A stretch of DNA of 64,000 nucleotides, taken from positions 62,001 through 126,000 of the forward strand of contig NZ_CP087591.1 of NCBI RefSeq assembly GCF_015594925.2, given 5' to 3'. The notes beneath the pieces were generated by a model that saw only the letters and a program-made list of their open reading frames with translations, was not told the DNA's origin and ran no database searches. Made by a program: the position numbers and the translations under genes. The DNA comes from Vibrio sp. VB16. Its GTDB lineage: Bacteria; Pseudomonadota; Gammaproteobacteria; Enterobacterales; Vibrionaceae. This document shows, one piece after another, positions 23,462 to 31,401 of this stretch (position 1 is the stretch's first letter; each line of letters opens with the position of its first letter).

Positions 23462-24613
23462 ATGTACAAACTCTCTTTTTCTCTAACCGAGTTCCTTCAC
23501 CAATACTGGCAGAAACAACCTACTATCATCAAAGGTGGCTTTAAAGACTTTCAAGATCCTATCAGTCCAGAAGAGCTAGCAGGACTAACGATGGAAGAAG
23601 AGATAGATTCTAGATTTGTTTCGAATCTAAATAACGACTGGATAGCAGAACACGGCCCATTTAATGAAGAGAAGTTCGAAGGACTAAACGAAAGCCACTG
23701 GTCATTTATAGTCCAAGCCGCCAATCATTGGCATGCAGATGCGGCTGAACTTGTCGAACCCTTCAAAGGTATGCCTAACTGGTTATTTGATGACTTAATG
23801 ATCAGTTATTCAGTCAAGGATGGTGGAGTGGGTCCTCATATTGATCAGTATGATGTATTTATCATTCAAGGTATGGGAAAACGCCATTGGCGTGTTGGAG
23901 CAAAAGATGTCGGCCAATATACAGAGAACCATCGTGCAAATGCACTTAGACAAATAGAGTCATTCGATTCAATCATAGATGACATTTTGGAACCAGGCGA
24001 TATCCTATATATCCCACCTGGATTCCCACATGATGGGTATGCATTAGAACCATCGATGAGCTACTCCGTAGGGTTCCGCTCACCCAAAGAGCAAGAGTTA
24101 ATCAGTAATTTCGCTGATTATGTATTGGCACACGACATTGGTGACATTCATCTACACAAGCCAGAAATCACCACTCAAAATGGGTTTGGCGAAATCACCA
24201 CTACTGATTTAGATTCTTTAACTGGTATGTTGAAGAGTTCGTTAAACAGTAAATCAACGATTGATGACTTCATGGGTTGCATGCTCAGTCAATCAAGACA
24301 CAATCTAAACATTGTCCCAGCAGAACCTCTCTGGCAATTGGACGAGATCGCCGACCATTTACACTCTGGATTCACTTTTGAAAAGGTATCCGGTCTTCGT
24401 GCGCTTTATCACCAGAATGACGAAGGTACCTTATACATTAATGGTGAGGTATTTCAAATATCAAACGATGAGGTTCAGTTGACATCTGCGCTATGTAATC
24501 ACGACACTCTCTCGATACAACAGTTGAAAGGTTTAGATAGCGAATCTGTAAGACTCATTCAGTCTTTGGTAAATAAAGGTTATTGGTACGTAAAAGAGCC
24601 TTTAGAAATGTAA
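23462..24613 (+). CDS. roxA: Ribosomal protein uL16 arginine hydroxylase (RoxA/YcfD)
   Basis: 383-residue JmjC/cupin 2-oxoglutarate and Fe(II)-dependent oxygenase. The iron triad is H-x-D in GGVGPHIDQYDVF (about residues 124-126) and the distal His in IPPGFPHDGYAL. QGMGKRHWRVG is the adjacent cosubstrate strand. C-terminal winged-helix and dimerisation regions bring the length close to E. coli YcfD (373 residues), which hydroxylates Arg81 of ribosomal protein L16. The start with GAAAGAAA upstream is weakly supported but the N-terminus aligns. Single gene. Confidence 0.92.
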   Translation: MYKLSFSLTEFLHQYWQKQPTIIKGGFKDFQDPISPEELAGLTMEEEIDSRFVSNLNNDWIAEHGPFNEEKFEGLNESHWSFIVQAANHWHADAAELVEPFKGMPNWLFDDLMISYSVKDGGVGPHIDQYDVFIIQGMGKRHWRVGAKDVGQYTENHRANALRQIESFDSIIDDILEPGDILYIPPGFPHDGYALEPSMSYSVGFRSPKEQELISNFADYVLAHDIGDIHLHKPEITTQNGFGEITTTDLDSLTGMLKSSLNSKSTIDDFMGCMLSQSRHNLNIVPAEPLWQLDEIADHLHSGFTFEKVSGLRALYHQNDEGTLYINGEVFQISNDEVQLTSALCNHDTLSIQQLKGLDSESVRLIQSLVNKGYWYVKEPLEM

Positions 24614-24806
24614 GCCAGGCAGCAATAACTCTGTTGTTACATCTGAGTACCTTGACGTTTCTAGTTAGCTAGATAATGATGTCGTAGTACATTGTACTAT
24701 CAAATAGCTTATCAGCCAGATTGTGCTCGACCGAACAGATACCAATGGGCAAGGATGCCGATTGCAAAGTTAAGATGGACTGACTAAAAATAAATTGGAC
24801 TTTACT

Positions 24807-25466
24807 ATGCTTTCACGGATCGGAATCGCCATTCAGGCACTACTTGCAGCCTCAATATTTTACCTCGGTTATACCATTTACTCCTTTACTAATACGGTTT
24901 CGACCGTTGTTGACACTTACCCACAATTGGTTAGCGAAATAAGCAAAAGCGCAGAGCAACTAAAATTGGATCAGTGGTTAAAAGTAGCTGAAAGTATAGA
25001 GGTTTTAGTACCAAAGGTACTGTTGGTAGCAGAGGCAATGAATAAAACGGTAGAGGATGTAAACCTAACGGTCCGCTCTGTCGACCAGAAAATTCCGTTG
25101 GTTTTAGAAGAAGTGGCCATTATCCGAACCCAAACTGTGCCAGAAGTAATTCAAAGAGTGGACACCGTCAACAATCAAACTATTCCAAACAGTCTATCTG
25201 AGTTGGAGAGCTACAGGACGGCGGTAATTCCTGTTGTCGTCGCAGAAAGTAAAGGATATCGAACAAAAACTATTCCTGCCGTCTTGACGGAGTCGCAACA
25301 TCTACGTAAAGAAATTCCTGTCGTTGTCGAGAAGATTGATGAAATCGTCGATAAAAGCGAGCAACTTAGTCGCCAGGCTGCAGAAGGCGCAGTCAAAGGT
25401 GTAATAATGTCGCCGATTCAAATCATACGAGATGCTGGTAATGAGATTAATTCTAAGTTCAACTAG
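24807..25466 (+). CDS. Membrane-anchored helical repeat protein
   Basis: 219 residues from ATG 24807; an in-frame TTG lies at 24795. One N-terminal membrane helix at about 7-27 (GIAIQALLAASIFYLGYTIY) is followed by a long helical region. Residues about 105-180 contain a repeat of roughly 15 residues, each with an Ile-Pro or Val-Pro kink (QTVPEV, QTIPNS, AVIPVV, KTIPAV, KEIPVV). The C-terminus is charged. It probably stands on the outer face of the inner membrane as a kinked rod. I do not recognise a family and neighbours give no clue. Confidence 0.65.
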   Translation: MLSRIGIAIQALLAASIFYLGYTIYSFTNTVSTVVDTYPQLVSEISKSAEQLKLDQWLKVAESIEVLVPKVLLVAEAMNKTVEDVNLTVRSVDQKIPLVLEEVAIIRTQTVPEVIQRVDTVNNQTIPNSLSELESYRTAVIPVVVAESKGYRTKTIPAVLTESQHLRKEIPVVVEKIDEIVDKSEQLSRQAAEGAVKGVIMSPIQIIRDAGNEINSKFN

Positions 25467-25758
25467 ATGAGCTGAAGCACTCGTCAACAACCACTTCATA
25501 ACTTACCTCATCATTAATACGGTGGATTTGTTTATACAGAATCGCGAGAAGTAAAACTTTACAATAAATAAAACTGCTATATTATAATGGTCGCTCTGGA
25601 AGTCAGGGTTATTGATGTATATGTTTAGCAAAAGTAAATCCTCAGAATATCGCCTTTGCGTTATACCCTTTGTTTTTTCTTGGCTTCATCATTACATTGA
25701 ATAATTTATGCTCTCAGTGCAATAGCAATTTAAAATGAATTTATTAAAGGGTAACAAC
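25467..25758 (+). promoter_or_regulatory. Long leader region of cold-shock gene
   Basis: 292 AT-rich bases precede the csp ATG. CspA-family mRNAs usually carry a long cold-sensing 5' leader, and the spacing is consistent with that. I see no exact cold-box. A 29-codon frame beginning ATG 25616 is probably chance. Confidence 0.35.
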
Positions 25759-25968
25759 ATGTCAAAGACAACTGGTTCAGTAAAGTGGTTTAACGAATCT
25801 AAAGGTTTCGGTTTTATTTCTCAAGACAACGGCGGTGCAGACGTATTTGTACATTTCCGTTCAATCGTTTCTGACGGTTTCAAAACTCTTGCTGAAGGTC
25901 AAAAAGTTTCTTTTGACGTTGAAGAAGGTCAAAAAGGTCCTCAAGCTGCTAACGTTACTCCGTTATAA
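25759..25968 (+). CDS. CspA-family cold-shock protein
   Basis: 69-residue single cold-shock domain and RNA chaperone. RNP1 is KGFGFIS (residues 16-22) and RNP2 is VFVHF (29-33), preceded by GSVKWFNESKG. Length and sequence are those of vibrio CspA/CspE-type proteins; which paralogue cannot be settled from sequence alone. ATG 25759 is chosen over an upstream frame because of its position after AAAGGGTAAC and the standard N-terminus. A strong terminator follows directly. Confidence 0.95.
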   Translation: MSKTTGSVKWFNESKGFGFISQDNGGADVFVHFRSIVSDGFKTLAEGQKVSFDVEEGQKGPQAANVTPL

Positions 25969-25979
25969 GTTTAGGATTC

Positions 25980-26007
25980 GTGCGAGCTCGGCTACCGTTG
26001 CTCGCAC
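25980..26007 (+). terminator. Terminator hairpin of csp
   Basis: GTGCGAGC (25980-25987) pairs with GCTCGCAC (26000-26007); a T-rich tail (GTTATTTT) follows. Confidence 0.8.
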
Positions 26008-26156
26008 AATGTTATTTTCCCTTCACACTTCTTCGCCAATCCCCTTTTTACACTTCTCTTCTACGATTTAACGTATATATTAAAAAAGCTCGGTATGTTT
26101 CGACACCAAAGTTCAATTGAACTACTCTATCCCTCCCATATAACTTGTTGACTCTT

Positions 26157-26459
26157 ATGACCACCCACATTGACATCGAATTCTTACCCGATCCCACAAT
26201 CAGTTGTTCAGACTGTAAAGCTTGCTGCTGTCGATTAGAAGTCATGATTCTTACTGATACTGGAGTCCCTGAAGAACATATAAAAGTTGATCGTTGGGGT
26301 GCAGAGACAATGCGCCAATTAGATGACGGTAAATGCTCAGCACTAGACAGAGAGACCATGATGTGTACGATTTACGAAAATCGACCATGGGTTTGTCGTG
26401 AATTCGAAATGGGTTCTTTTGAATGTCAGGACGAGCGCACGGAAGGCGGTATAGTCTAA
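26157..26459 (+). CDS. YkgJ-type cysteine-cluster protein
   Basis: 100 residues from ATG 26157 (TTG 26145 is possible). The family signature is the clustered cysteines CSDCKACCCRLE near residues 17-26, with further cysteines in GKCSALD, MMCTIYENRPWVCREFEMG and ECQDE. YkgJ/FliB-like proteins bind zinc or iron and are linked to metal-dependent modification in some species; function here is unknown. There is no ribosome site of note. Convergent with the secretion cluster, 46 bases from its last gene. Confidence 0.82.
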   Translation: MTTHIDIEFLPDPTISCSDCKACCCRLEVMILTDTGVPEEHIKVDRWGAETMRQLDDGKCSALDRETMMCTIYENRPWVCREFEMGSFECQDERTEGGIV

Positions 26460-26505
26460 TTTATCTGGGCCTAACTAGAATTCTTAGTTAGGCATATGAC
26501 AACCG

Positions 26506-27258
26506 TTAGATATCTTGCGAAAAACTTACTCTACATCTAAGTCCGGCCGCTAACTTCAGTTTTGCATTATCAAGTTCAATCGTTACGGCAAAGGTATTAC
26601 TAGCCGCATCGATAATGGGGTCTATTATCTTAATCTTACCGTCAAAACCATCATCGCTATTGGTGTACAATGTTACCAACGCCCCTCTTTGTAACGTGCC
26701 ATAATATTCTGCCGGTAATACCACCTCAGCATGCATCGGATTTAGGCTGACAATCTTCAAAAATGGCGTTTCATCAACAAACTCCCCCGCCTCTTTTAAA
26801 CGATCCACAACCACGCCTGTTATAGGGCTTTTCGTTTTACGCTGACTTAATCGTACTTTCGCTTCTTTCATTTGAAAAACGGCGAGTCTCTGTTCAGTCA
26901 GCACCTCATCTTGTTCGTTTTCAGAGATGAGTTTCTTTCTGATAAGATCTGAATTTCGCTTAACTTTTCTTGACGCAAACTCTAGCCTTGCAATCACGGT
27001 ATCTAATGCTGCTTGTTCTACCGTGGAGTCTAATGTCATGACCACTTGTCCTTTTTTGACCTGATCGCCACGCTGAGGTTTTATCGACTTAATAACACCT
27101 TGAACTGAGCTACTCAATTCCACCGTCATGCTCGGTTCTAACAAGCAACTCAACTGCGCCTCATCCAATAAGCTTGCATCAATCGCCATAGTTTGATGGC
27201 TTATTCCGAGCGATATAAGCGCCAACACAATTTTTCTTGATACATACGCATGTGTCAT
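26506..27258 (-). CDS. Periplasmic HlyD/RND-type adaptor
   Basis: 250 residues with a Sec signal peptide (SRKIVLALISLGISHQTMA, cut before IDAS). The lipoyl halves are VQGVIKSIKPQRGDQVKKGQ and KTKSPITGVVVDRLKEAGEF, around a helical hairpin at about 80-135. The beta-barrel part follows (LNPMHAEVVLPAEYYGTLQ and so on). It is a short membrane-fusion protein without an inner-membrane anchor. It is the last gene of the secretion cluster and starts 5 bases after the SecA-like gene, with AAGGA upstream. It would bridge the inner-membrane components and the TolC-like channel. Confidence 0.85.
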   Translation of the reverse strand: MTHAYVSRKIVLALISLGISHQTMAIDASLLDEAQLSCLLEPSMTVELSSSVQGVIKSIKPQRGDQVKKGQVVMTLDSTVEQAALDTVIARLEFASRKVKRNSDLIRKKLISENEQDEVLTEQRLAVFQMKEAKVRLSQRKTKSPITGVVVDRLKEAGEFVDETPFLKIVSLNPMHAEVVLPAEYYGTLQRGALVTLYTNSDDGFDGKIKIIDPIIDAASNTFAVTIELDNAKLKLAAGLRCRVSFSQDI

Positions 27259-27263
27259 AACAA

Positions 27264-29258
27264 CTACATCCTTTTATTAGTAAATGAGAGAAGATCTTGC
27301 TTACTGTCGTCACTGCGAAGCAACGCTTTACGGACCCTTTCATGATCCCGCTCTATCCGTCGCTGACAGACCCTTATACCGAATAGCATCAGACGGTTCT
27401 TTATCCGCTGCGGGATAGGCAAATACACTGTTTTTCGCAGCATTGAAGCCCAGCCGTCACTTAGTACGTTGTCTTCTAACGATAACATAAATTCATAGCT
27501 ACCTTTGTCTCCTTGCCTTGCACAACGACCTCTTAGCTGTCGATCTACTCGTGAGGAGTCATGCAGACCTGTAACAATGACATGCAGCCCACCTTGTCCA
27601 TCGACTTCTTTACTTAATTTAATATCGGTTCCTCGACCCGCCATGCTTGTCGCAATAGTCACTTTTCCTGCGTCACCAGCTTGTGCAACGATCTCCGCTT
27701 CCTGTTCATCTTGCCGCGCATTGAGTACCTGATGCTCTATCCCTTTACCGGTTAAGATATCACTAAGATATTCCGATGCAGCGAGGGATTGCGTTCCGAC
27801 CAATACGGGTCTCAATTGAGCCTTCAATTCTGTCACTCGTTCCGATATTGCCAGCCATTTTTCATGGTCGTCAAAATAAACCTTCCGTTGTATCAGTTTT
27901 CTTTGACTCGCTTTATGGGTTGGTACATCAACAACGGGAAGTTCATAGACTTGCCATAATTCACTTTTAACTTCTTCAGCCGTACCCGTCATACCGGAAA
28001 GGTGATGATAATAGCGAAAGAAATTTTGAAAACTGACACTGGCCAGTGTTTCTCTTGGTGCGCTAAGCTCACAACCTTCCTTAATTTCAATCAATTGGTG
28101 AAGGCCCCTTTCCCATGTTCTATCTGGCATCATGCGTCCAGTATGCTCATCAATGATAACTATTTTTTCTTCATGGATAAGGTAATGTTTGTCCTTTTCA
28201 AACAGATGCCACGCGGTGAGAGCTTGTCTGAGTAATTCTAAACGCCTTACTCGACCTTTCCATAACGGACCAAGATTTTCCGTGAGTTGCAGTGTGAATT
28301 TCTCTCCGGTTGCCGTCAATTCTATCTGTCTTTGCTGCCTAAGAACTTTGTAGTCTTCACCCTGTTTCAAGCTTGCAATCAACCCCATCGCTTGAGAATA
28401 GACCTGTTGTTGGGCTTCTTGCGGCACCTCTTCACCAGATATAATCAATGGGGTATTCGCTTCGTCTAACAATACTCCATCGGCCTCATCTACCACGGCA
28501 AAATGCAGACCGCGAAGCATTAGCTGATTGAGCGGTTTTTCTTTTCTATTCGGTTGAATACGAACAGCATGCAGATGCAATGCTTCTGTTTTTCCTTTTA
28601 GCTGTATGCTGTCTTTAAGGTAATCAAACGCCAGTTCATTATTGGTACAATAAACAATGTCACAGGCGTACTGCTGCTTTCTCTCCTCAACCGTTAAGCT
28701 TTGAACAATCACGCCGACCGATAAACCTAACCTTGTATAGACAGGCAGCATCAATTCCGCATCGCGAGCCGTTAGATAGTCGTTTACGGTGACCAAGTGC
28801 GTTGGAATGCCGGCAAGGGCTGCTGCTGCTACCGGTAATGTTGCGGTCAACGTTTTACCTTCCCCGGTCTGTATCTGGCCTATGTTGCCATGTAGAATAG
28901 CTAGACCGCCGAGTACTTGACTATCGAAATGCCACATGCCTAGCTCGCGTCCGGCAACTTCTCGGATCAACGCAAAGCTTTTCACCACCAAAGCATTCGT
29001 CAGCCCATGTTTACGCAGTGCTAATTTAGCATCAGCTATTTCCTGAATTAATTGTTCCTCTGACAGCTTCAACAATCGAGTTTTACTGCGGTTAATACGC
29101 CACATCAATGGACGGTAAATGAACACAGAAGACCGGATTGGTCGGGTAAAAAAAGAGGTCAGATTGCGCCACCAACGTACCATCAATAATTGTTGGTCAA
29201 TTGTTTTTTGCGGTCTGTCTAACACCGTTGCAGGCATTCTTTGTGGACGTTTATACAT
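27264..29258 (-). CDS. Shortened SecA paralogue
   Basis: 664 residues from ATG 29258, compared with about 900 for housekeeping SecA. Walker A QTGEGKT is at residues 130-136, DEAD at 257-260 in AVVDEADGVLLDEANTPLII, and VPTHKASQRKLIQRKVYFDD starts the second motor half. Motif V/VI are ATSMAGRGTDIKLSKE and VDRQLRGRCARQGD. The preprotein-binding domain (about 220-370) is retained. The protein ends soon after the start of the helical scaffold, so the wing, two-helix finger and zinc C-terminus are missing. The first 60 residues are a unique basic, aromatic N-terminus. ATPase-driven export of the giant substrate is inferred from context. It overlaps the M50 gene by 8 bases. Confidence 0.9.
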   Translation of the reverse strand: MYKRPQRMPATVLDRPQKTIDQQLLMVRWWRNLTSFFTRPIRSSVFIYRPLMWRINRSKTRLLKLSEEQLIQEIADAKLALRKHGLTNALVVKSFALIREVAGRELGMWHFDSQVLGGLAILHGNIGQIQTGEGKTLTATLPVAAAALAGIPTHLVTVNDYLTARDAELMLPVYTRLGLSVGVIVQSLTVEERKQQYACDIVYCTNNELAFDYLKDSIQLKGKTEALHLHAVRIQPNRKEKPLNQLMLRGLHFAVVDEADGVLLDEANTPLIISGEEVPQEAQQQVYSQAMGLIASLKQGEDYKVLRQQRQIELTATGEKFTLQLTENLGPLWKGRVRRLELLRQALTAWHLFEKDKHYLIHEEKIVIIDEHTGRMMPDRTWERGLHQLIEIKEGCELSAPRETLASVSFQNFFRYYHHLSGMTGTAEEVKSELWQVYELPVVDVPTHKASQRKLIQRKVYFDDHEKWLAISERVTELKAQLRPVLVGTQSLAASEYLSDILTGKGIEHQVLNARQDEQEAEIVAQAGDAGKVTIATSMAGRGTDIKLSKEVDGQGGLHVIVTGLHDSSRVDRQLRGRCARQGDKGSYEFMLSLEDNVLSDGWASMLRKTVYLPIPQRIKNRLMLFGIRVCQRRIERDHERVRKALLRSDDSKQDLLSFTNKRM

Positions 29259-31392
29259 CAAACTGCCTTAAGAAAACACGGCGAACATTCCGGACCCAAC
29301 GCCAGATAATTGGCTCTGGGTCATGCACAAACAATACATGTACCCTTTCATCAAATCGTCTTTTTAGTGCATTGGTACTATCTAATTCGATACGGAAGTA
29401 ACTTTGATAGCTTTGTAGTTCGCTTTCTCTATTAGGGTCGAGCGCAATAGAGCCTCCCCCTTCAATGGTCAAAATTGAACTTGGCAGTTGTTGCGTTGAC
29501 GCGGGAACTTGGCGCAATATCGACCCCGTATATTCGATATCAGGTTGAGACACGAAACGAAAAGACACACTTCTGGTCTGGTTTCTAACGCGGTCAATAT
29601 CATCTTCAGAGATCATGACAGTCAGTGGCAAGTTTTTGTAATCCACTACATAACCAAGCACCTCACCTCGCCTATAAAAACGATCAACAATCCCGTTTCT
29701 ATTAGGAATAACCAATTCACCTGAACCTGTCGCCTTCAACGTCAATCCAGACAACCTTTCATTTGCCCTTTGCAGCTCTTTTTCAATAAATCTCAATTCT
29801 TGCAACAAAATGTCGGAACCACTCCGATCTCCAACGCTTGCTTTATAACGAGTACGTGCCTCATGTACTTGGGCAGACAAAACCTTTACTTGAGACAAAA
29901 GATCGGGTGCACGCATTGTGATAACAGATTGACGACTAGAAACCTGCGCACCATTTTCAACCAATAATTGATCAACAAAACCACTTACCGACACTCGAAC
30001 AAAGGCTTCTTGTGGAACATAAAGCACCCCTTGAGAATACGTTTTATAAGGCAAAGGCACCAAAAATAATCCAGCAGAAACACAGGCGATAAATAGACTC
30101 GATACCGTAAATATTCTTGTACGTTTTGCACGCATTTGTGGATCTGTCATAGGCTTAGAAACCATTTTGATAATAGGTGAAAATAGGCTGGTCCAGACGG
30201 ACCAAAAAGCAAGCAGCACACCAACTACAAAATACTGCGATGCAACAAATAAGGAGATAGCCACCATAACAAACAGGCGGTATATATAGGCGGAACAGGA
30301 GTAACCGACTAACCAAGCCGATTCGGATCGACTCCGTGCCGTCGTTTTTAGCCCTGTCATTCCAAAGCCATACCGCTTTAGTAAGTAGGCAACTTGCTGG
30401 TTGCCTCTATTGCCCAAGTTCGGTATTTCCAGAAAATCAGCTAATACATAATAGGCATCAAATCTTAGCAGCGGGTTGCCATTAAACAACAAGGTAGAAA
30501 CACCACCAATTAACATCACATTGTAAGCCATGGCACGGACAAGGCCAGGTTCAACCGTAACCCAAACAACCATCGCAATAGCCGCCATGAGCAACTCTCC
30601 TAGCACACCAACGGCACCAACCAACATGCGTTGATACTTATTACGAAAAGACGAAGCCGCGGACGCATCCAAGTAAGGTACGGGAATAAAGATCAGTAGC
30701 ATGACCCCCATTTCATGCACCTCTCCACCCCATCGTTTCACGGCATAACCATGCCCGAGTTCATGAACTAGCTTAACCATGGGGTAAACCAATGCCATAA
30801 TTAACAGGTTGTCGATACCCAATACCTTGTCACTCAGGTTCTCTGTTAGCGCCTGCCAATTGATGATCGCTAACGATCCTCCAAATAAAACCACCACCAA
30901 ACAAAGTAGCGCGCCAAATTTACTAAATATAATCTTGGCGATAAACGAGGTTGCGTTTAACACGGCTTCAGGGTCGACGAGTGGGATTTTTATACTCAGT
31001 GGCGATTTTAACTGCTGGACGATTTTACCTTTTTCTAACTTTTCTCTTCGTCTTTGCAACTGTTCAATATCGGGAAGGGCGTTGGTTTGAATAACGTTGG
31101 CTTTGTTGAGTTGAGAAACCAACTGAATAACTTCATCCTGCGATGGAAGGTCGTCACCTAATTTTTCACAGGCTGAATCCCAGATCTGCTGAAGGGTATT
31201 CTTGCCATCCATCAGACCGATAAGTTGATAAGCTTGGGGGGTAAAACGCTGAAACTGACCCGTCGCGTGATCTTGCAGAACATAAAATACATTCTGACGA
31301 TAGACGTGTCGGTGAATGGTCGCATGCTTGCGCAAGCGAACCTTTAGGTCGGCAACTTTATACCAAGAATGACTAAATAAGGTCGCAGACAT
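29251..31392 (-). CDS. PqqD-like/M50 metalloprotease/HlyD fusion protein
   Basis: 713 residues. The N-terminal part, about 28-105, resembles a PqqD-type peptide-binding domain (FTPQAYQLIGLMDGKNT and so on). Multiple membrane helices follow (about 155-430), with the zinc site H210ELGH214 in VKLVHELGHGYAV and the second motif NPLLRFDAYY (306-315) of site-2 proteases. The C-terminal part, about 440-690, is a HlyD-like periplasmic adaptor: a lipoyl half in VSGFVDQLLVENGAQVSSRQ, a helical hairpin, then a barrel. It would bind, possibly cleave, and pass on the substrate. It starts 9 bases after the GAF-HlyD gene and overlaps the SecA-like gene. Confidence 0.88.
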   Translation of the reverse strand: MSATLFSHSWYKVADLKVRLRKHATIHRHVYRQNVFYVLQDHATGQFQRFTPQAYQLIGLMDGKNTLQQIWDSACEKLGDDLPSQDEVIQLVSQLNKANVIQTNALPDIEQLQRRREKLEKGKIVQQLKSPLSIKIPLVDPEAVLNATSFIAKIIFSKFGALLCLVVVLFGGSLAIINWQALTENLSDKVLGIDNLLIMALVYPMVKLVHELGHGYAVKRWGGEVHEMGVMLLIFIPVPYLDASAASSFRNKYQRMLVGAVGVLGELLMAAIAMVVWVTVEPGLVRAMAYNVMLIGGVSTLLFNGNPLLRFDAYYVLADFLEIPNLGNRGNQQVAYLLKRYGFGMTGLKTTARSRSESAWLVGYSCSAYIYRLFVMVAISLFVASQYFVVGVLLAFWSVWTSLFSPIIKMVSKPMTDPQMRAKRTRIFTVSSLFIACVSAGLFLVPLPYKTYSQGVLYVPQEAFVRVSVSGFVDQLLVENGAQVSSRQSVITMRAPDLLSQVKVLSAQVHEARTRYKASVGDRSGSDILLQELRFIEKELQRANERLSGLTLKATGSGELVIPNRNGIVDRFYRRGEVLGYVVDYKNLPLTVMISEDDIDRVRNQTRSVSFRFVSQPDIEYTGSILRQVPASTQQLPSSILTIEGGGSIALDPNRESELQSYQSYFRIELDSTNALKRRFDERVHVLFVHDPEPIIWRWVRNVRRVFLRQFDV

Positions 31393-31401
31393 AACGTTGC
31401 G

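Noticed and set aside
25616..25705. 29-codon frame in the csp leader
   Set aside because: Short, with only a weak ribosome site; the cold-shock leader is a simpler explanation.
27264..29258. Calling the gene the housekeeping secA
   Set aside because: It is about 240 residues too short, lacks the C-terminal zinc motif and lies in an adaptor operon.
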